Positions 34,632 through 44,670 are shown, counted from the first letter of the stretch. The stretch is DNA of 64,000 nt from Hymenobacter sp. BT188 (GCF_014333585.1 NZ_JACSCW010000009.1:38389-102388), one strand, 5' to 3'. The notes: a model not told the origin generated them from the letters alone. A program made the numbers and translations.

Positions 34632-35939
34632 CTATTGGTACAGTTCTTCTACCTCGGCAACCACAAAGGTACTGCCACCAATAAAAACCACATCGTCAGG
34701 CGCAGCCGCCGTGCGGGCTGCTTGTACTGCTGACTGCACAGGACCATATACGGCGCCATGTAGTCCTACACTTGCGGCCCGTTCGGCCAGTTCAGCAGCG
34801 GGTAGTGCTCGTGGAATACTAGCTTGGCAAAAGTAATAGATGGCCGTGGGGGGCAAAATTGAAAGCATTTTGGTCACGTCCTTATCATTAACAACGCCAA
34901 GTACGATGTGTAATTGGCGATACGTAAGCTGAGCCAACTGGGCAGTTACGAGGCGCAGGCCAGCCTCATTATGACCCGTATCACACACCACCAGTGGATG
35001 GCGCCCAATGATACTCCACCGGCCCCGCAAGCCTGTAAGCTGGCTCACTTCACGCAGCCCCTGGCGCACCGCTGCCTCAGTGATTTGGAATCCCTGCCGT
35101 TGTAGATCAGCTAAAACTGCTAAGACTCCAGGCAAATTAAACCGCTGATATTCACCCAGCAAACCTACCTCGATCTCATCAAATACTGGAGCATCATCTA
35201 GCCTCACATGAAAGCGTTGTGTTTCAGCATCCGCTGGCTGGGGGGCAATTCTGGAAACTTGATAATGCTGGTCGGCAAATGTAAGTGGCGCGCCCAATCG
35301 GTGTGCTGTCTCTTCAAAAACAGCAGCCACTTCCGCCTGCGTTTGACTAATGAAAACGGGCACCCCTGGTTTAATTATCCCGGCTTTCTCAGCAGCAATA
35401 AGCGGCAGCGTATTCCCCAGCAAAGCCTGATGATCGAAGCTGATATTGGTGATAAGTGAAACCAGCGGCGTAATAATATTGGTGGAATCCAGTCGTCCGC
35501 CCAGGCCCACTTCCACAATGGCGATATCCACTTTCTCTTCAGCAAAATACTGGAAAGCCAGCGCCACGCACATCTCGAAAAAAGACGGCTTTACTTCCTC
35601 AAACAACGGACGCCATTGCTCCACGAACGCCACCAGATAGTCGGGGAGCAATTCTTTACCATTGATTTTGATGCGCTCCGTAAACTCGCGCAAATGCGGT
35701 GAAGTGTACAAGCCTACTTTATAACCCGCCGCCTGCAATACCGCAGCAAGCATATGCGAGCTACTTCCCTTCCCGTTGGTGCCGGCCACATGCACGCTAC
35801 GAAAGCGCCGCTCCGGGTGCCCGGAGGCCTCAGCCAGCGCTTCCGTATTCCCTAGCCCTTCTTTGTAGCCCGCGGTTCCTACCCGCTGAAACATGGGCAG
35901 TTGCTCGTACAGGTAAGCTAGCGTTTCAGCGTAAGTCAT
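34632..35939 (-). CDS. folC: Bifunctional folylpolyglutamate synthase / dihydrofolate synthase
   Basis: The ATG at 35939 gives 435 residues. Mur-ligase-like features include the P-loop HVAGTNGKGSSSHM, the VEVGLGGRLDSTNI loop, the NISFDH motif, and the C-terminal domain GRWSIIGRHPLVVCDTGHNEAG. It adds glutamate to dihydropteroate and folates in the cytoplasm. It follows the envelope cluster on the same strand after a terminator. Two motif copies lie inside (34847, 35239). Confidence 0.95.
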   Translation of the reverse strand: MTYAETLAYLYEQLPMFQRVGTAGYKEGLGNTEALAEASGHPERRFRSVHVAGTNGKGSSSHMLAAVLQAAGYKVGLYTSPHLREFTERIKINGKELLPDYLVAFVEQWRPLFEEVKPSFFEMCVALAFQYFAEEKVDIAIVEVGLGGRLDSTNIITPLVSLITNISFDHQALLGNTLPLIAAEKAGIIKPGVPVFISQTQAEVAAVFEETAHRLGAPLTFADQHYQVSRIAPQPADAETQRFHVRLDDAPVFDEIEVGLLGEYQRFNLPGVLAVLADLQRQGFQITEAAVRQGLREVSQLTGLRGRWSIIGRHPLVVCDTGHNEAGLRLVTAQLAQLTYRQLHIVLGVVNDKDVTKMLSILPPTAIYYFCQASIPRALPAAELAERAASVGLHGAVYGPVQSAVQAARTAAAPDDVVFIGGSTFVVAEVEELYQ

Positions 35940-36012
35940 GGAGAGCAGAATAGATAGGTGGGTGAAGCGGCTGTGCTCATTTGTATGACTGACGAGCACT
36001 GATCAGAGCACA

Positions 36013-36050
36013 AAAGAAAACCGCCGGCCGGATAAATCCGACCGGCGGCT
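36013..36050 (-). terminator. Terminator of the ExbB-ExbD-TonB cluster
   Basis: Stem GCCGCCGGTCGG / CCGGCCGGCGGT (36049-36021 region) has a 6-base loop. It is followed on the minus strand by TTTTCTTTTG, 24 bp past the TonB-like stop. Confidence 0.85.
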
Positions 36051-36073
36051 AAGTAAACAAAGAAGATAGCGAC

Positions 36074-37027
36074 TTATTCTAAGCGGAAACGGAAGGTGAT
36101 ATACCCTACGCCCCCACCCGGATCAGGGCGCGTTTTGCGGAAGGAGAACTGCTCACGAATCGTTTTGATGCAGGCCTGTACTTGAGCGGCCGACATAGTG
36201 CCGGCTACTTTGCCGACCGATATAATCTCGCCCTCTCCATCAATGGTGATTTTGAAGCGCAAATAACCACCCTGGTTATCGACGAGGGGCGGCTGCGGCT
36301 TATTGGCAAAGGCCCAACCACCATTGCCAAAACCATCGCCGGAGCCGCTACCGCCGCCTGAACCGCCACCATCACCCCCGCCACTACCAGGCGTACCGTA
36401 GAGAGCGCGGGCATCGAGGCTACCTTTGGGATTGCCTTGGTCGCCGGTAGCGCCGGGCCGGTCACCATTATTATTGCCAGTAGGCGTGTTGCTGGTACCA
36501 GCAGAACCGTTTCCGCCGCCATCATCGCTGCCTTTGGGTGTGTACAAGGTGCGGGGCTTGGGCGCCGGAGGTGCTTCGCGCACAACTTCCTTCACCGGCT
36601 CTGGCTTTTCCACGGGTGGTGTTTCGCGCACAACCGGCTTAGGTGGCGAAGGGCGCTCTACTGGTGGAATTTTCACAGGACTTTCCTCCGCATCGCTAGT
36701 CACGATTTTCTCCTCGGCAGCATCAGGCGGCGTGGGTGCCGCGGCCCGTGCGGGCTGTGGCGCAGGCTGCGGATCAGGGTTGCGGGCGGGCGGGCGGCTG
36801 TCTTCGGTATTGCGTGAGTTATTGGCCTGAGCCAGGGTTTGAATATCGCCATACCCGGCTTCATCTACGCCATAGTTAAGCTCTACGCCGCCACCGCCCA
36901 TTTCCGTTAAGGGCGGATCTGGCCCTTTGAAAACGGTAAATATGAACAGTAGCAACAACAAGACATGAACGATCACCGTCCCGACTAGCGCCTCTCGGCG
37001 GTGATGTTCGCGGTAATCGAGTGCCAT
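36074..37027 (-). CDS. TonB-family energy transducer
   Basis: The 317-residue protein has a short cytoplasmic N-terminus, one transmembrane helix (~15-34) and a long Pro/Glu/Lys linker (~70-160). A Gly/Asn/Ser-rich region (~165-235) follows, then a C-terminal domain of ~80 residues with the TonB-like pattern GGYLRFKITIDGEGEIISVGK...ACIKTIREQFSFRKTRPDPGGGVGYITFRFRLE (shown here only to mark the domain's ends). Immediate neighbours ExbD and ExbB confirm the role. The domain resembles TonB/TolA C-termini in AgmX/PglI-type proteins as well. It couples the proton gradient to outer-membrane partners. Confidence 0.85.
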   Translation of the reverse strand: MALDYREHHRREALVGTVIVHVLLLLLFIFTVFKGPDPPLTEMGGGGVELNYGVDEAGYGDIQTLAQANNSRNTEDSRPPARNPDPQPAPQPARAAAPTPPDAAEEKIVTSDAEESPVKIPPVERPSPPKPVVRETPPVEKPEPVKEVVREAPPAPKPRTLYTPKGSDDGGGNGSAGTSNTPTGNNNGDRPGATGDQGNPKGSLDARALYGTPGSGGGDGGGSGGGSGSGDGFGNGGWAFANKPQPPLVDNQGGYLRFKITIDGEGEIISVGKVAGTMSAAQVQACIKTIREQFSFRKTRPDPGGGVGYITFRFRLE

Positions 37028-37083
37028 GAGTTATCTATAATTAAGTATCGAGTTGTTCAACGCAAACCACGAATGGCGCGTTC

Positions 37084-37497
37084 CTACCCGCGTGCTGCAC
37101 TTTGCTGTGCCTGCGTGGCCATCACCATTTTCACCTTCAGCCGGTTGCCAATTTCGAGAATGTCGACCAGCTTCTGCACGTTCAACGATGCATCAACGCG
37201 CAGAACAACAGTAGGCTGATCAAGGCCAGCAATGCGCTTGCTAAGAGCCGATTCTAAATCGGTAGAGGTTACGGGCTTACGGTCCAGGAAGTATTGCCCG
37301 GCGGCATCAACTGAGATGTTAATGGTCTCCTTCATGACAGCCTTACCGGAGCGGGCATTAGGCAGGAGCAGCTTGATCACGTTGGGATTAACCATGGTGC
37401 TCACAATTAGGAAGAACAGCATCAGGAAGAACATGATGTCGTTCATCGAGCTGGTCTCGACGTGCGAAGAAAGCTTGCGGCGGCGGCTTAAATCCAT
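37084..37497 (-). CDS. ExbD/TolR-type biopolymer transport protein
   Basis: The 137-residue protein starts with the cytoplasmic segment MDLSRRRKLSSHVETSSMNDIMFFLMLFFLIV. The transmembrane helix carries the conserved Asp (NDIMFFLM) needed for proton flow. The periplasmic domain has NVIKLLLPNA, the YFLDRKPV segment and VVLRVDASLNVQKLVDILEIG. It works with ExbB and the TonB-like protein. It lies 56 bp before the TonB gene and 93 bp after exbB. Confidence 0.92.
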   Translation of the reverse strand: MDLSRRRKLSSHVETSSMNDIMFFLMLFFLIVSTMVNPNVIKLLLPNARSGKAVMKETINISVDAAGQYFLDRKPVTSTDLESALSKRIAGLDQPTVVLRVDASLNVQKLVDILEIGNRLKVKMVMATQAQQSAARG

Positions 37498-37590
37498 TTT
37501 TGTTAGCTAAATAAGTTGCCTTGATGAAGAATCTGGCTTTAAAAGCGAGCCCAAAAAGGCTTAAGACTTCATTAAGTGGCAACTCAAAAA

Positions 37591-38292
37591 TTAATTATCC
37601 TGCAGGATATCCATAAACTCGATGGCCGAGTTTTCCATACGAAAAACCAGACGCTCGACCATGATGCTGAGCCAGTGGTAACCGACGTGGGCAATAATAC
37701 CGACGATAAGACCGGCTGCTGAAGTAACCATCTTGGTGTACAAACCGCCCGAAATTTGGGCGATACCGAAGTCGCCGGTGGTGCTGATGGCGTAGAAAAT
37801 CTTGATTACACCAATAATGGTACCCACGAAACCAAGCATAGGCGCAATACCAGCAATGATACCCAAGATGCTGATGTTCTTCTCTAAACGGGCAATCTCG
37901 ATTTTGCCGACATTCTCGACGCTGGTTTCGATGTCTTTCAGGGGCAAGCCAATGCGGCGAATACCCTTCTCAATCATGCGGGCTAAGGGAGAAGCATTTT
38001 GAGCGCAGAGCATTTTTGCCCCCTGCAAATCACCTTTCACCATCAGCCCCCGAATGCCCCCCATGAATGAGTCGGGGTTGCTGGTGGCTTTACGAATAGT
38101 GATGTAGCGCTCCAGAATGATGAAAATCGAGATCGAGAAAAGAATGAAAATGGGAATCATTACCCATCCACCTTGCAACACCAAATCAATCAGGGAAAGC
38201 TCGGGAGCTGCTGCATTGGCCGCAGCATTAGCGGCAACAGCCGCGGTATCGAGGGGAGCAGTGGTGGTAATTTGCAGGAGCAACGATGTCAT
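37591..38292 (-). CDS. ExbB/TolQ/MotA-type proton channel protein
   Basis: The ATG at 38292 (one base after the stop of the upstream HU/SPOR gene) gives 233 residues. An Ala-rich N-terminus is followed by three transmembrane helices. The MotA/TolQ/ExbB core is GILGIIAGIAPMLGFVGTIIGVIKIFYAIS and ITKMVTSAAGLIVGIIAHVGYHWLSIMVE-like. It forms the inner-membrane motor with ExbD. The 1-base spacing to the SPOR gene shows that they form an operon. Confidence 0.93.
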   Translation of the reverse strand: MTSLLLQITTTAPLDTAAVAANAAANAAAPELSLIDLVLQGGWVMIPIFILFSISIFIILERYITIRKATSNPDSFMGGIRGLMVKGDLQGAKMLCAQNASPLARMIEKGIRRIGLPLKDIETSVENVGKIEIARLEKNISILGIIAGIAPMLGFVGTIIGVIKIFYAISTTGDFGIAQISGGLYTKMVTSAAGLIVGIIAHVGYHWLSIMVERLVFRMENSAIEFMDILQDN

Positions 38293-38293
38293 T

Positions 38294-39544
38294 TTAGTAC
38301 TTAAGAACCCAGAGTGCTGAGCCGTATTGTTTGCGTAATTGAGAGAGGCTGCGGTCGGCCGAAGCGCGATCAGCAAATTCACCTACAGTGAGGCGGTAAA
38401 AACGGCTGCCAGCAGACGCACGCGTCGGACGCACTGGCCACAATATCTGCGCAGGACGGTTTTTGCGGGCCAAAGCGGCGCGGGCTTTCTCCACGCTCCG
38501 AGGAGTGTCGAAGCTACCAGCTACCACATAGAAACGACCTGTCCGGGTTTTAATTGTAGGCGTTAAAGCGGCTGTAGCAGGTGTCGCCGTTGTGGTAGCT
38601 TTGGCTATTGGCGCTGGGGCAGCAGCTGGTACCGAGGAGGCAATCGGTTTGGCTACCTCCGTTGGCTTTGTTGGGGTTACCGGCTTTGCAGCTGTCACTA
38701 CCACGGGTTTTCCTGCCGTATCTGTGGTTAAGGCAGGTGAAGCCATCGGCTTTGCTTTGTCCCACTCCGCTCCTTCGGTTGTGTTTAGTGCAACGGCATC
38801 CGTAACATCGGCAGCTCCATCGGGCACGAACTCTTCACTCCAACCATGATTAGCTAACGTAGCCTGCTGTGTGGCTCTGGATTGTGATTTAGTAGTGCTG
38901 GGGGGCATTTTTTGCTCCTGCGCTACCCACGATGCTGGCACGGCCCGTGCGCTGTCGGGCAAATGCCCCAGACGTAACGCAAATAGATAACCCGCCGACA
39001 GCATTAACCCGGTGAGAACAGTAGCAGCGGCTACGTTAAACACCCGAGCTGCCCGGCGTGAACGACCAGCAACTGTGAGTTGAGGCGCGGTGGGCTGCCG
39101 CTCACGAGCCAGTAAGGCATCGGTGGCCCGCACTGGCCGCGATACTAATTCGGGTAGGCCGTAACTAGCCGAAAGCAGATTTTGCGTGCCTGTGTACTCA
39201 AACTCCAACCCTCTCCCAACAGCGCGGCGAAACACTCCAATCCCAGGCAGCTCTGTGCGCTGCGCACTATCCAGCTCCGCCTGCAGATTAGCAACTGCAT
39301 TGCGCACCATCTGGCGGGCTTCCGAAGCGGGCACACGCAACGCATGACTAAGGGCATCAACCAGCAAGCCATCGTTGCGAGTCAGTGCGCCATTGAAGGC
39401 GACGGTTTTGGTTGGTGGAGTCAGCGTGTGGCGCACCGGGTGTATCCGGGCCGGCGCATAATCGGCGATAAGTCCGCCGAAACCGGGAATAATCACGCAA
39501 TCGTGGTCCCGGAGTAAGCTGAGAATATGGTTGGAGATCGGCAA
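38294..39544 (-). CDS. HU-CCDC81 and SPOR domain-containing membrane protein
   Basis: The only available start is TTG at 39544 (416 residues). Residues 1-~115 form the bacterial HU-CCDC81 domains (HDCVIIPGFGGLIADY, VAFNGALTRNDGLLVDAL, LPGIGVFRRAVGRGLEF). A transmembrane helix lies at ~168-188, followed by a Thr/Ala/Pro linker and a C-terminal SPOR domain (~335-416, RFYVVAGSFDTPRSVEKAR) that binds denuded peptidoglycan. It may anchor a cell-division or envelope machine. It is coupled to exbB by a 1-base gap. The HU-like domain on the cytoplasmic side may bind a protein or DNA partner. Confidence 0.88.
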   Translation of the reverse strand: MPISNHILSLLRDHDCVIIPGFGGLIADYAPARIHPVRHTLTPPTKTVAFNGALTRNDGLLVDALSHALRVPASEARQMVRNAVANLQAELDSAQRTELPGIGVFRRAVGRGLEFEYTGTQNLLSASYGLPELVSRPVRATDALLARERQPTAPQLTVAGRSRRAARVFNVAAATVLTGLMLSAGYLFALRLGHLPDSARAVPASWVAQEQKMPPSTTKSQSRATQQATLANHGWSEEFVPDGAADVTDAVALNTTEGAEWDKAKPMASPALTTDTAGKPVVVTAAKPVTPTKPTEVAKPIASSVPAAAPAPIAKATTTATPATAALTPTIKTRTGRFYVVAGSFDTPRSVEKARAALARKNRPAQILWPVRPTRASAGSRFYRLTVGEFADRASADRSLSQLRKQYGSALWVLKY

Positions 39545-39662
39545 AGTCGGTTGTGTTTGTGGTGCGTTAATCTTTAATGCGCTTGCTGCAATTATTGCCT
39601 TACACTCTGTAGTAAGCTCCGGAATATCCTATTCCAATAAAGTGCATCAGCGCAGTAAAAAA

Positions 39663-41360
39663 TTAAAAGTCATAGGTCACGCCCGCCAGTACGTTGATGC
39701 CCTTCACCGGGTAGTTCAGGAAACGCTCGTACTTGCGGCTCAGCAAATTGTTGCCTAAAGCAAAGATTGACAGATTTTCCGAGAAACGATAATCGCCACG
39801 CAGGTTCAAATCTACCACTGTGTCCGTCGGGCGCACCACTTGGACCAGGTCATCAGCTATCCCGCCTGCCCTATATCCTACTCCGAAACTAGAGCTATAG
39901 GTATATAACTCTGCCCCTAACAGGAGCTTATCACCTACGTTATAGGTTCCGAACAGCACCGACTGGAAAGCTGGCCGGTGAAAGGCTTCGGCCAACGTTT
40001 TGGTGTTATATCCATTGTAATCAGCTTTCACGCCCAACCGAAACTGCTCAGCAGCATTATAAATCACTTCGCCGTGCACGTTGATTAGTTGAGTTGATTT
40101 GCGGTCATAAACTAGATCAAAACGTGACGTATCGGTAGGGCTATTAGCATAGAAATACAAGTTGCGGTCGTTAGCGGCCGTCACTTTTGCGCTCACTGAC
40201 AGGCCGCGAGCGGGCATCGCCGTAAAGCCGCCGTAAATAGTTGGCCCCCGGTGCGTATCGGCCACGCGCTGGTTGGGAGCCAGCCATGGGTTTTCGGTGG
40301 TCAGATCGTACATAGTTACGCGCTGCAATGCCCCACCCAATCCGCCAAATACGACGAATTTATCTTCGGCCACCGTGTAGCCCACACGAATTGCCGGATA
40401 AACATTGAACTGCGAAGCCGTCCCGATAGTGTCACCGGTGTAGCCCAGCGTAGCGCCCACCGATACGGCCAGCCGGTTCAGATCGGCTTCAAAAGCCGGT
40501 GTGAACTGCACAAATGGCCGACTGGTAGTAGTCAACTCGTCCTTTTGCGATATCAGGGATACATCACCATTTAAAGCAATTCGCCCTTTTTCACCTAGCG
40601 CATAGCCCGAACGAAGCGACGCATTGAAGTTGCTTTCACTGGCCGCAAACCTGTCTTTCCAATAGTTAAAGCCTACGCCGAAGTCATACTGAAAGGCGGC
40701 ATCGGTGGCGCGGTTGCGGGCATATACCTTCGCGGCGGCGCGGGTGAAGACCTGCTTGATGTCATCAACATCGGGGGGCAAATTCTGGGGCTCACGGTTG
40801 TAGCCATAGAAATTATAGCGCTCCCGACCCAAATCTATCTTCGCGCCCAAGGCGGCAGTACCACTGTAGGTTTCACCGTTAAGGCCCAGACTGGTTTGGC
40901 TGAGACTGGAGTTCTTACGGTCTACGGGTCCGCGTGAGGAGGAAATGTGGCTGAAATCGAGACCATAGGAAGCGGCTTCGCTGCGCGTGTTATGCAGGTA
41001 AGCCTTGCCGTAAATGGTCCCGTAGTTACCCAGTGCGCCCTTCAGGTAGTTGCCGGTCTGGGGGGCTAATTCCTCCTGTTTGATCGTGAGAACGCGCACT
41101 GACGGATTGAGGCGATCGGCAGGCAGCCGAAAGTCGGGATAAGTAAACTGAACCGTTTGCGCCTGCGGCGTTGGTGCCTCTACTTTGATCTTATCAAAGT
41201 TGCGCGTCGCCTCGGGAAGCTCGTTCACGCGCTCCTTCACAATTTCAATTTCAGCGTCTTCAATTTTGCCCCCCGGCCGCTGTTGCGCCCACGAAAAGCG
41301 GGGCGCGGCCACGGCCAGCATTGTGACCAGAGCCAGGGAGTAAGGCGAGCGAAGCATCAT
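39663..41360 (-). CDS. Outer-membrane beta-barrel protein, TonB-receptor-like without plug domain
   Basis: The 565-residue product has a signal peptide (cleavage near SWAQQ) and an N-terminal ~80-residue segment with no plug or CarboxypepD domain. A TonB-dependent-receptor-like barrel then extends to the C-terminus (GVTYDF, ending in Phe). Strands such as NYGTIYGKAYLHNTRSE and the alternating aromatic pattern are clear. It lies between a 1070-residue TPR protein and the HU/SPOR-ExbB-ExbD-TonB genes, so it may be the outer-membrane partner of that motor (inference). Confidence 0.82.
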   Translation of the reverse strand: MMLRSPYSLALVTMLAVAAPRFSWAQQRPGGKIEDAEIEIVKERVNELPEATRNFDKIKVEAPTPQAQTVQFTYPDFRLPADRLNPSVRVLTIKQEELAPQTGNYLKGALGNYGTIYGKAYLHNTRSEAASYGLDFSHISSSRGPVDRKNSSLSQTSLGLNGETYSGTAALGAKIDLGRERYNFYGYNREPQNLPPDVDDIKQVFTRAAAKVYARNRATDAAFQYDFGVGFNYWKDRFAASESNFNASLRSGYALGEKGRIALNGDVSLISQKDELTTTSRPFVQFTPAFEADLNRLAVSVGATLGYTGDTIGTASQFNVYPAIRVGYTVAEDKFVVFGGLGGALQRVTMYDLTTENPWLAPNQRVADTHRGPTIYGGFTAMPARGLSVSAKVTAANDRNLYFYANSPTDTSRFDLVYDRKSTQLINVHGEVIYNAAEQFRLGVKADYNGYNTKTLAEAFHRPAFQSVLFGTYNVGDKLLLGAELYTYSSSFGVGYRAGGIADDLVQVVRPTDTVVDLNLRGDYRFSENLSIFALGNNLLSRKYERFLNYPVKGINVLAGVTYDF

Positions 41361-41457
41361 AGCAACGGAGTTAGGTTTGATATAAGCTTAGATTTAAATC
41401 AGCTTATTCAACCATTTATTAATCAATTATTTATTATTTCAGCAAAACAGAATTACC

Positions 41458-44400
41458 CTATTCTTCCACAGGTACTGGGGAAGCTGTAGTATCGCTTGGC
41501 TGAGTCTGTGTAGGCTGCAAAGCCTGGCGCGCAGCAGCCCGACGAGCGGCTGGCGAAGCTGGTTTAGCAGGAGTTGTTTTGGTGCCCGCCGGTGATGTGG
41601 TTGTAGGCTTGGCACCACTTGTTGCGGGCGCCGGTGCAGCGCCATCGGCGGGCAAAGCAGCTAGTCGCTGCTTGGCGCCCTCGATGATTTCCGCGACTGG
41701 GAATTTGTTGTCGATGATGGAATTTAGTGTAGCGCGGGCTTGGAAATTATCACCCTGCAACGCGTAGATGTCGGCGATAAGCAGAAACCCCCGACCCTGC
41801 CACAGCTCATATTTGGAGGCGTTGGTTTTGTAGGCCGCATCCAAAGCCTCGGGGTATTTCTTCTGGTCGAATAATACCTGGGCCAAAAGGTACTGCGCCT
41901 CAGCTCTGTTCTCATCCGTAGCCGTGCTGGCTGCGGTAGTCAGCTCCGGAATGGCTTGATCTAGGTTGCCGGCTTTGTAACTGGCTTTTCCTAAATAAAG
42001 CAGCGCCGCATTGGTCGCATTCAGCGAAGCACTACCCAACGCCCGCAGATCCTGAGCCACGCGACGGGTACCGTCGTAGTCACCACTTTCGTAGTAGCTG
42101 CGCATCAGCCCAATGCCTGCATCAGCCACTTCCCGCTTGTTCTGCGATACTTCCCGCAGACGCGTGTAATATTTGATGGCCTCGGGGTAGTTCTTATTGG
42201 CATACTCCAAGTCAGCAACCCGGCCTGCGGCCCGGTTCACAAACTCACTTTTGCCTTCCGTTACTACGTTTTTCAACCCAGCCAGGCCCTCGGCTTGCTT
42301 ACCCGTTTTTAGATAAGAATCACTGAGGAAATAGCGGCCATCAGCGGCCAAGGAGGTATTGGGATATTGCTTCAGGTATGATTCCAGCCTCGGAATTGCC
42401 TGCGCGTACTTTTCAGCAGTGTACAGCGACTTAGCCGCTTCAAACTCTACGCTTTCCGTAGCACCGCTCTGCGGATTCTGTGACTTGTATTGGCCAAGCG
42501 CCTGATCAAACTCCTCTGTCTTGCCCAACGCGGCTAAGCTCTCCTGCAAGCCCGATAGCGCATTGGTTGCAGACTTGGTGCGCGGATACCGCTCCAATAC
42601 CTGGCGAAAGTCAGCTACGGCTTTATCATGCTGATTGAGGTTAGCATAGGCCACACCACGCTTCTGCAAGGCCTGCGGAATCAGAGCGCTGTTGGGGCGG
42701 GCTCGAATCAGGCGCGAAAAGCCATCAACGGCAGGCTGAAAATTACCAGCCTCAAACTCAAACTGCGCCTGCTGAAATACGGCATTGTCGGCGTAGCGCG
42801 ACTGGGGGGCAGTTTTGAGCAGCGTATTCAACGTATTAGTAGCTTCCCCTTGGCGACCTAGCAAGCCCAGCGTTACGCTCTTCTGGTAATATGCATAGTC
42901 CTTGTCGGGCGCATTGGAAGCAATAACCTTGTCGTAGCCCGTCAGGGCCTGCTTATAGTCTTTGGCCACATAATAAGTATCGGCCAGGCGCAGGGTTACG
43001 TCGTAGTAGTTGGGGTCGTTGGCGGGTTGGCGGGTTTCAGCATCCTTCAGATAGGCCTGAAACTGTGAACGCGCCCGATCATACTGCTTGGTGTTGTAAT
43101 AAGCGTAGCCCAAGCCGTAACGAGCTTTCTGGTCGAAGTCAGTTTCGGCCGCGCTGCCAGAACGGGCCGTACGGGCCGCCGCGGTGTAGCTTTGAATGGC
43201 TTCCGGGTATTTCTGCCCGATGCTGTAAATCTCACCGCGCAGCACCTGAGCCGCGGCCCGCAGGGCGTCGTCCTGGGGGTATTTCAGCGACTTATCCAGC
43301 AACGGCAGTGCCTCATTGAACTTGCTGTTGTTGTACAGCGTGGCAGCTTGCAAGTAAGTAACGCGCTGATACGTAGCGTTCAGGCGGCTGCTACGGTTGT
43401 CCAAGCCTTCGAGGTAAGAAATGGCCTGAGCGTAGTCAGACGAGTTGAGAAAGCTCTCACTCAGAATGTCATCAGCGGCGGCCGCATTCTTGGAGCCCGG
43501 AAACTTCTTGTTGAAATCCTTCAGAGAAGCAATTACTTCCCGGCCATTACCTAATTGGTAATTCACCTGCGCGTATTTGATCGTCGCATTCTCCGTGATA
43601 TTGCGGTCGAAGGTCGCGTTGCGGGCCGCATCGAAAGCATTCAGGGCTGGCTGATTCTGCTTTAGCTGCAAATAGCTCAGGCCCATATGATAGGCCGCAT
43701 TTTGGCCCAATGAATCCTTACGGGCAGCCACTCCTTTCAGGCTATTTACAGCCCCCTTAAAGTCGCCCATCTTGTAGTTGGCATACCCGATTTTGTACTG
43801 CACCGTCGGGTCCATCTTCTTGCGGCCGGCAGCGTACCGGTTGAAGTACTCGGCAGCACTCTGGAAGTCGCTTTTCTGGTAGTAAGAATCGCCCACAAGC
43901 AACTGAATCTCATCGGCGCCCTGGGGCGGTGGGGTTTGAGCCAATGCCTTCGAGCCGTAGGCAATCAACCCATCAAAGTCGCCCTCCTTGTAATAAATCT
44001 GGGTCATCACGGCCGGCACCACGAGGCGGTAGCCGTCGCTTTCCTCCGCCACTGCCAAGTCGCGGCGGGCTCCGGCAAAGTCACCGGCCCGGAAAGCCAG
44101 ATAGCCCGCATAATAGCTGCTGGCGTAGCGATACTCCGAGCTGCCTTGCTTGGTGCGGTCGAATAGCAAACGAGCCTTATCGAATTCCTTCTGGGCAAAG
44201 TAGCTGTACGCTAGCTTAAACTCCGATTCTTCGCGCTGCTCCAGCGTCAGGTTATCGGGCCCCACGCGCTGCATGTACTCAGCGGCTTTGGCGTAGTTCT
44301 TCTTATCGAAATAGAACTTTCCGAGCTGAAAAAAGGCCTCCGCTGCTTTTGGATGGGCCGGATTATTAGCCGCGAAGGCTAGAATCCGGTCCTCGGCATC

Positions 44401-44670
44401 AGGATGAAACAGGTAGAGACCCGATACCGCGTAGTAATATTCGGCATCGGTGGTGCGGTCGCGCTGTTCGCCGGTGCGGCGCTGAGTAAGGTCGAGGTAG
44501 CGCTGAAAAGACTGCTGCGCGGCACCGTACTTGCCACGGTCGAAGAGTTCAAGGCCTTCCTGGAAATGACGCTCATCGGCGGCAAAAACCTGGGTTTGCT
44601 GGGCTGCGGCCACCAGTGGGGCCGCCGTGCTAAGCGTGGCGGCCAGCGCCAAGCGGGGAAATAACTTCAT
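41458..44670 (-). CDS. Large periplasmic TPR-repeat protein
   Basis: The 1070-residue product has a signal peptide (VAAAQQ) followed by at least fifteen TPR-like units (for example YFDKKNYAKAAEYMQRV, YYNTKQYDRARSQFQAYL, YANLNQHDKAVADFRQVLERYP), many of the TolA-interacting YbgF/CpoB or BamD type. The C-terminal ~60 residues are a low-complexity Ala/Pro/Thr tail. It probably serves as a scaffold for the beta-barrel protein encoded next, and for the ExbB/D motor. It is the first gene of the cluster, with a consensus promoter 44 bp upstream. Confidence 0.88.
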   Translation of the reverse strand: MKLFPRLALAATLSTAAPLVAAAQQTQVFAADERHFQEGLELFDRGKYGAAQQSFQRYLDLTQRRTGEQRDRTTDAEYYYAVSGLYLFHPDAEDRILAFAANNPAHPKAAEAFFQLGKFYFDKKNYAKAAEYMQRVGPDNLTLEQREESEFKLAYSYFAQKEFDKARLLFDRTKQGSSEYRYASSYYAGYLAFRAGDFAGARRDLAVAEESDGYRLVVPAVMTQIYYKEGDFDGLIAYGSKALAQTPPPQGADEIQLLVGDSYYQKSDFQSAAEYFNRYAAGRKKMDPTVQYKIGYANYKMGDFKGAVNSLKGVAARKDSLGQNAAYHMGLSYLQLKQNQPALNAFDAARNATFDRNITENATIKYAQVNYQLGNGREVIASLKDFNKKFPGSKNAAAADDILSESFLNSSDYAQAISYLEGLDNRSSRLNATYQRVTYLQAATLYNNSKFNEALPLLDKSLKYPQDDALRAAAQVLRGEIYSIGQKYPEAIQSYTAAARTARSGSAAETDFDQKARYGLGYAYYNTKQYDRARSQFQAYLKDAETRQPANDPNYYDVTLRLADTYYVAKDYKQALTGYDKVIASNAPDKDYAYYQKSVTLGLLGRQGEATNTLNTLLKTAPQSRYADNAVFQQAQFEFEAGNFQPAVDGFSRLIRARPNSALIPQALQKRGVAYANLNQHDKAVADFRQVLERYPRTKSATNALSGLQESLAALGKTEEFDQALGQYKSQNPQSGATESVEFEAAKSLYTAEKYAQAIPRLESYLKQYPNTSLAADGRYFLSDSYLKTGKQAEGLAGLKNVVTEGKSEFVNRAAGRVADLEYANKNYPEAIKYYTRLREVSQNKREVADAGIGLMRSYYESGDYDGTRRVAQDLRALGSASLNATNAALLYLGKASYKAGNLDQAIPELTTAASTATDENRAEAQYLLAQVLFDQKKYPEALDAAYKTNASKYELWQGRGFLLIADIYALQGDNFQARATLNSIIDNKFPVAEIIEGAKQRLAALPADGAAPAPATSGAKPTTTSPAGTKTTPAKPASPAARRAAARQALQPTQTQPSDTTASPVPVEE

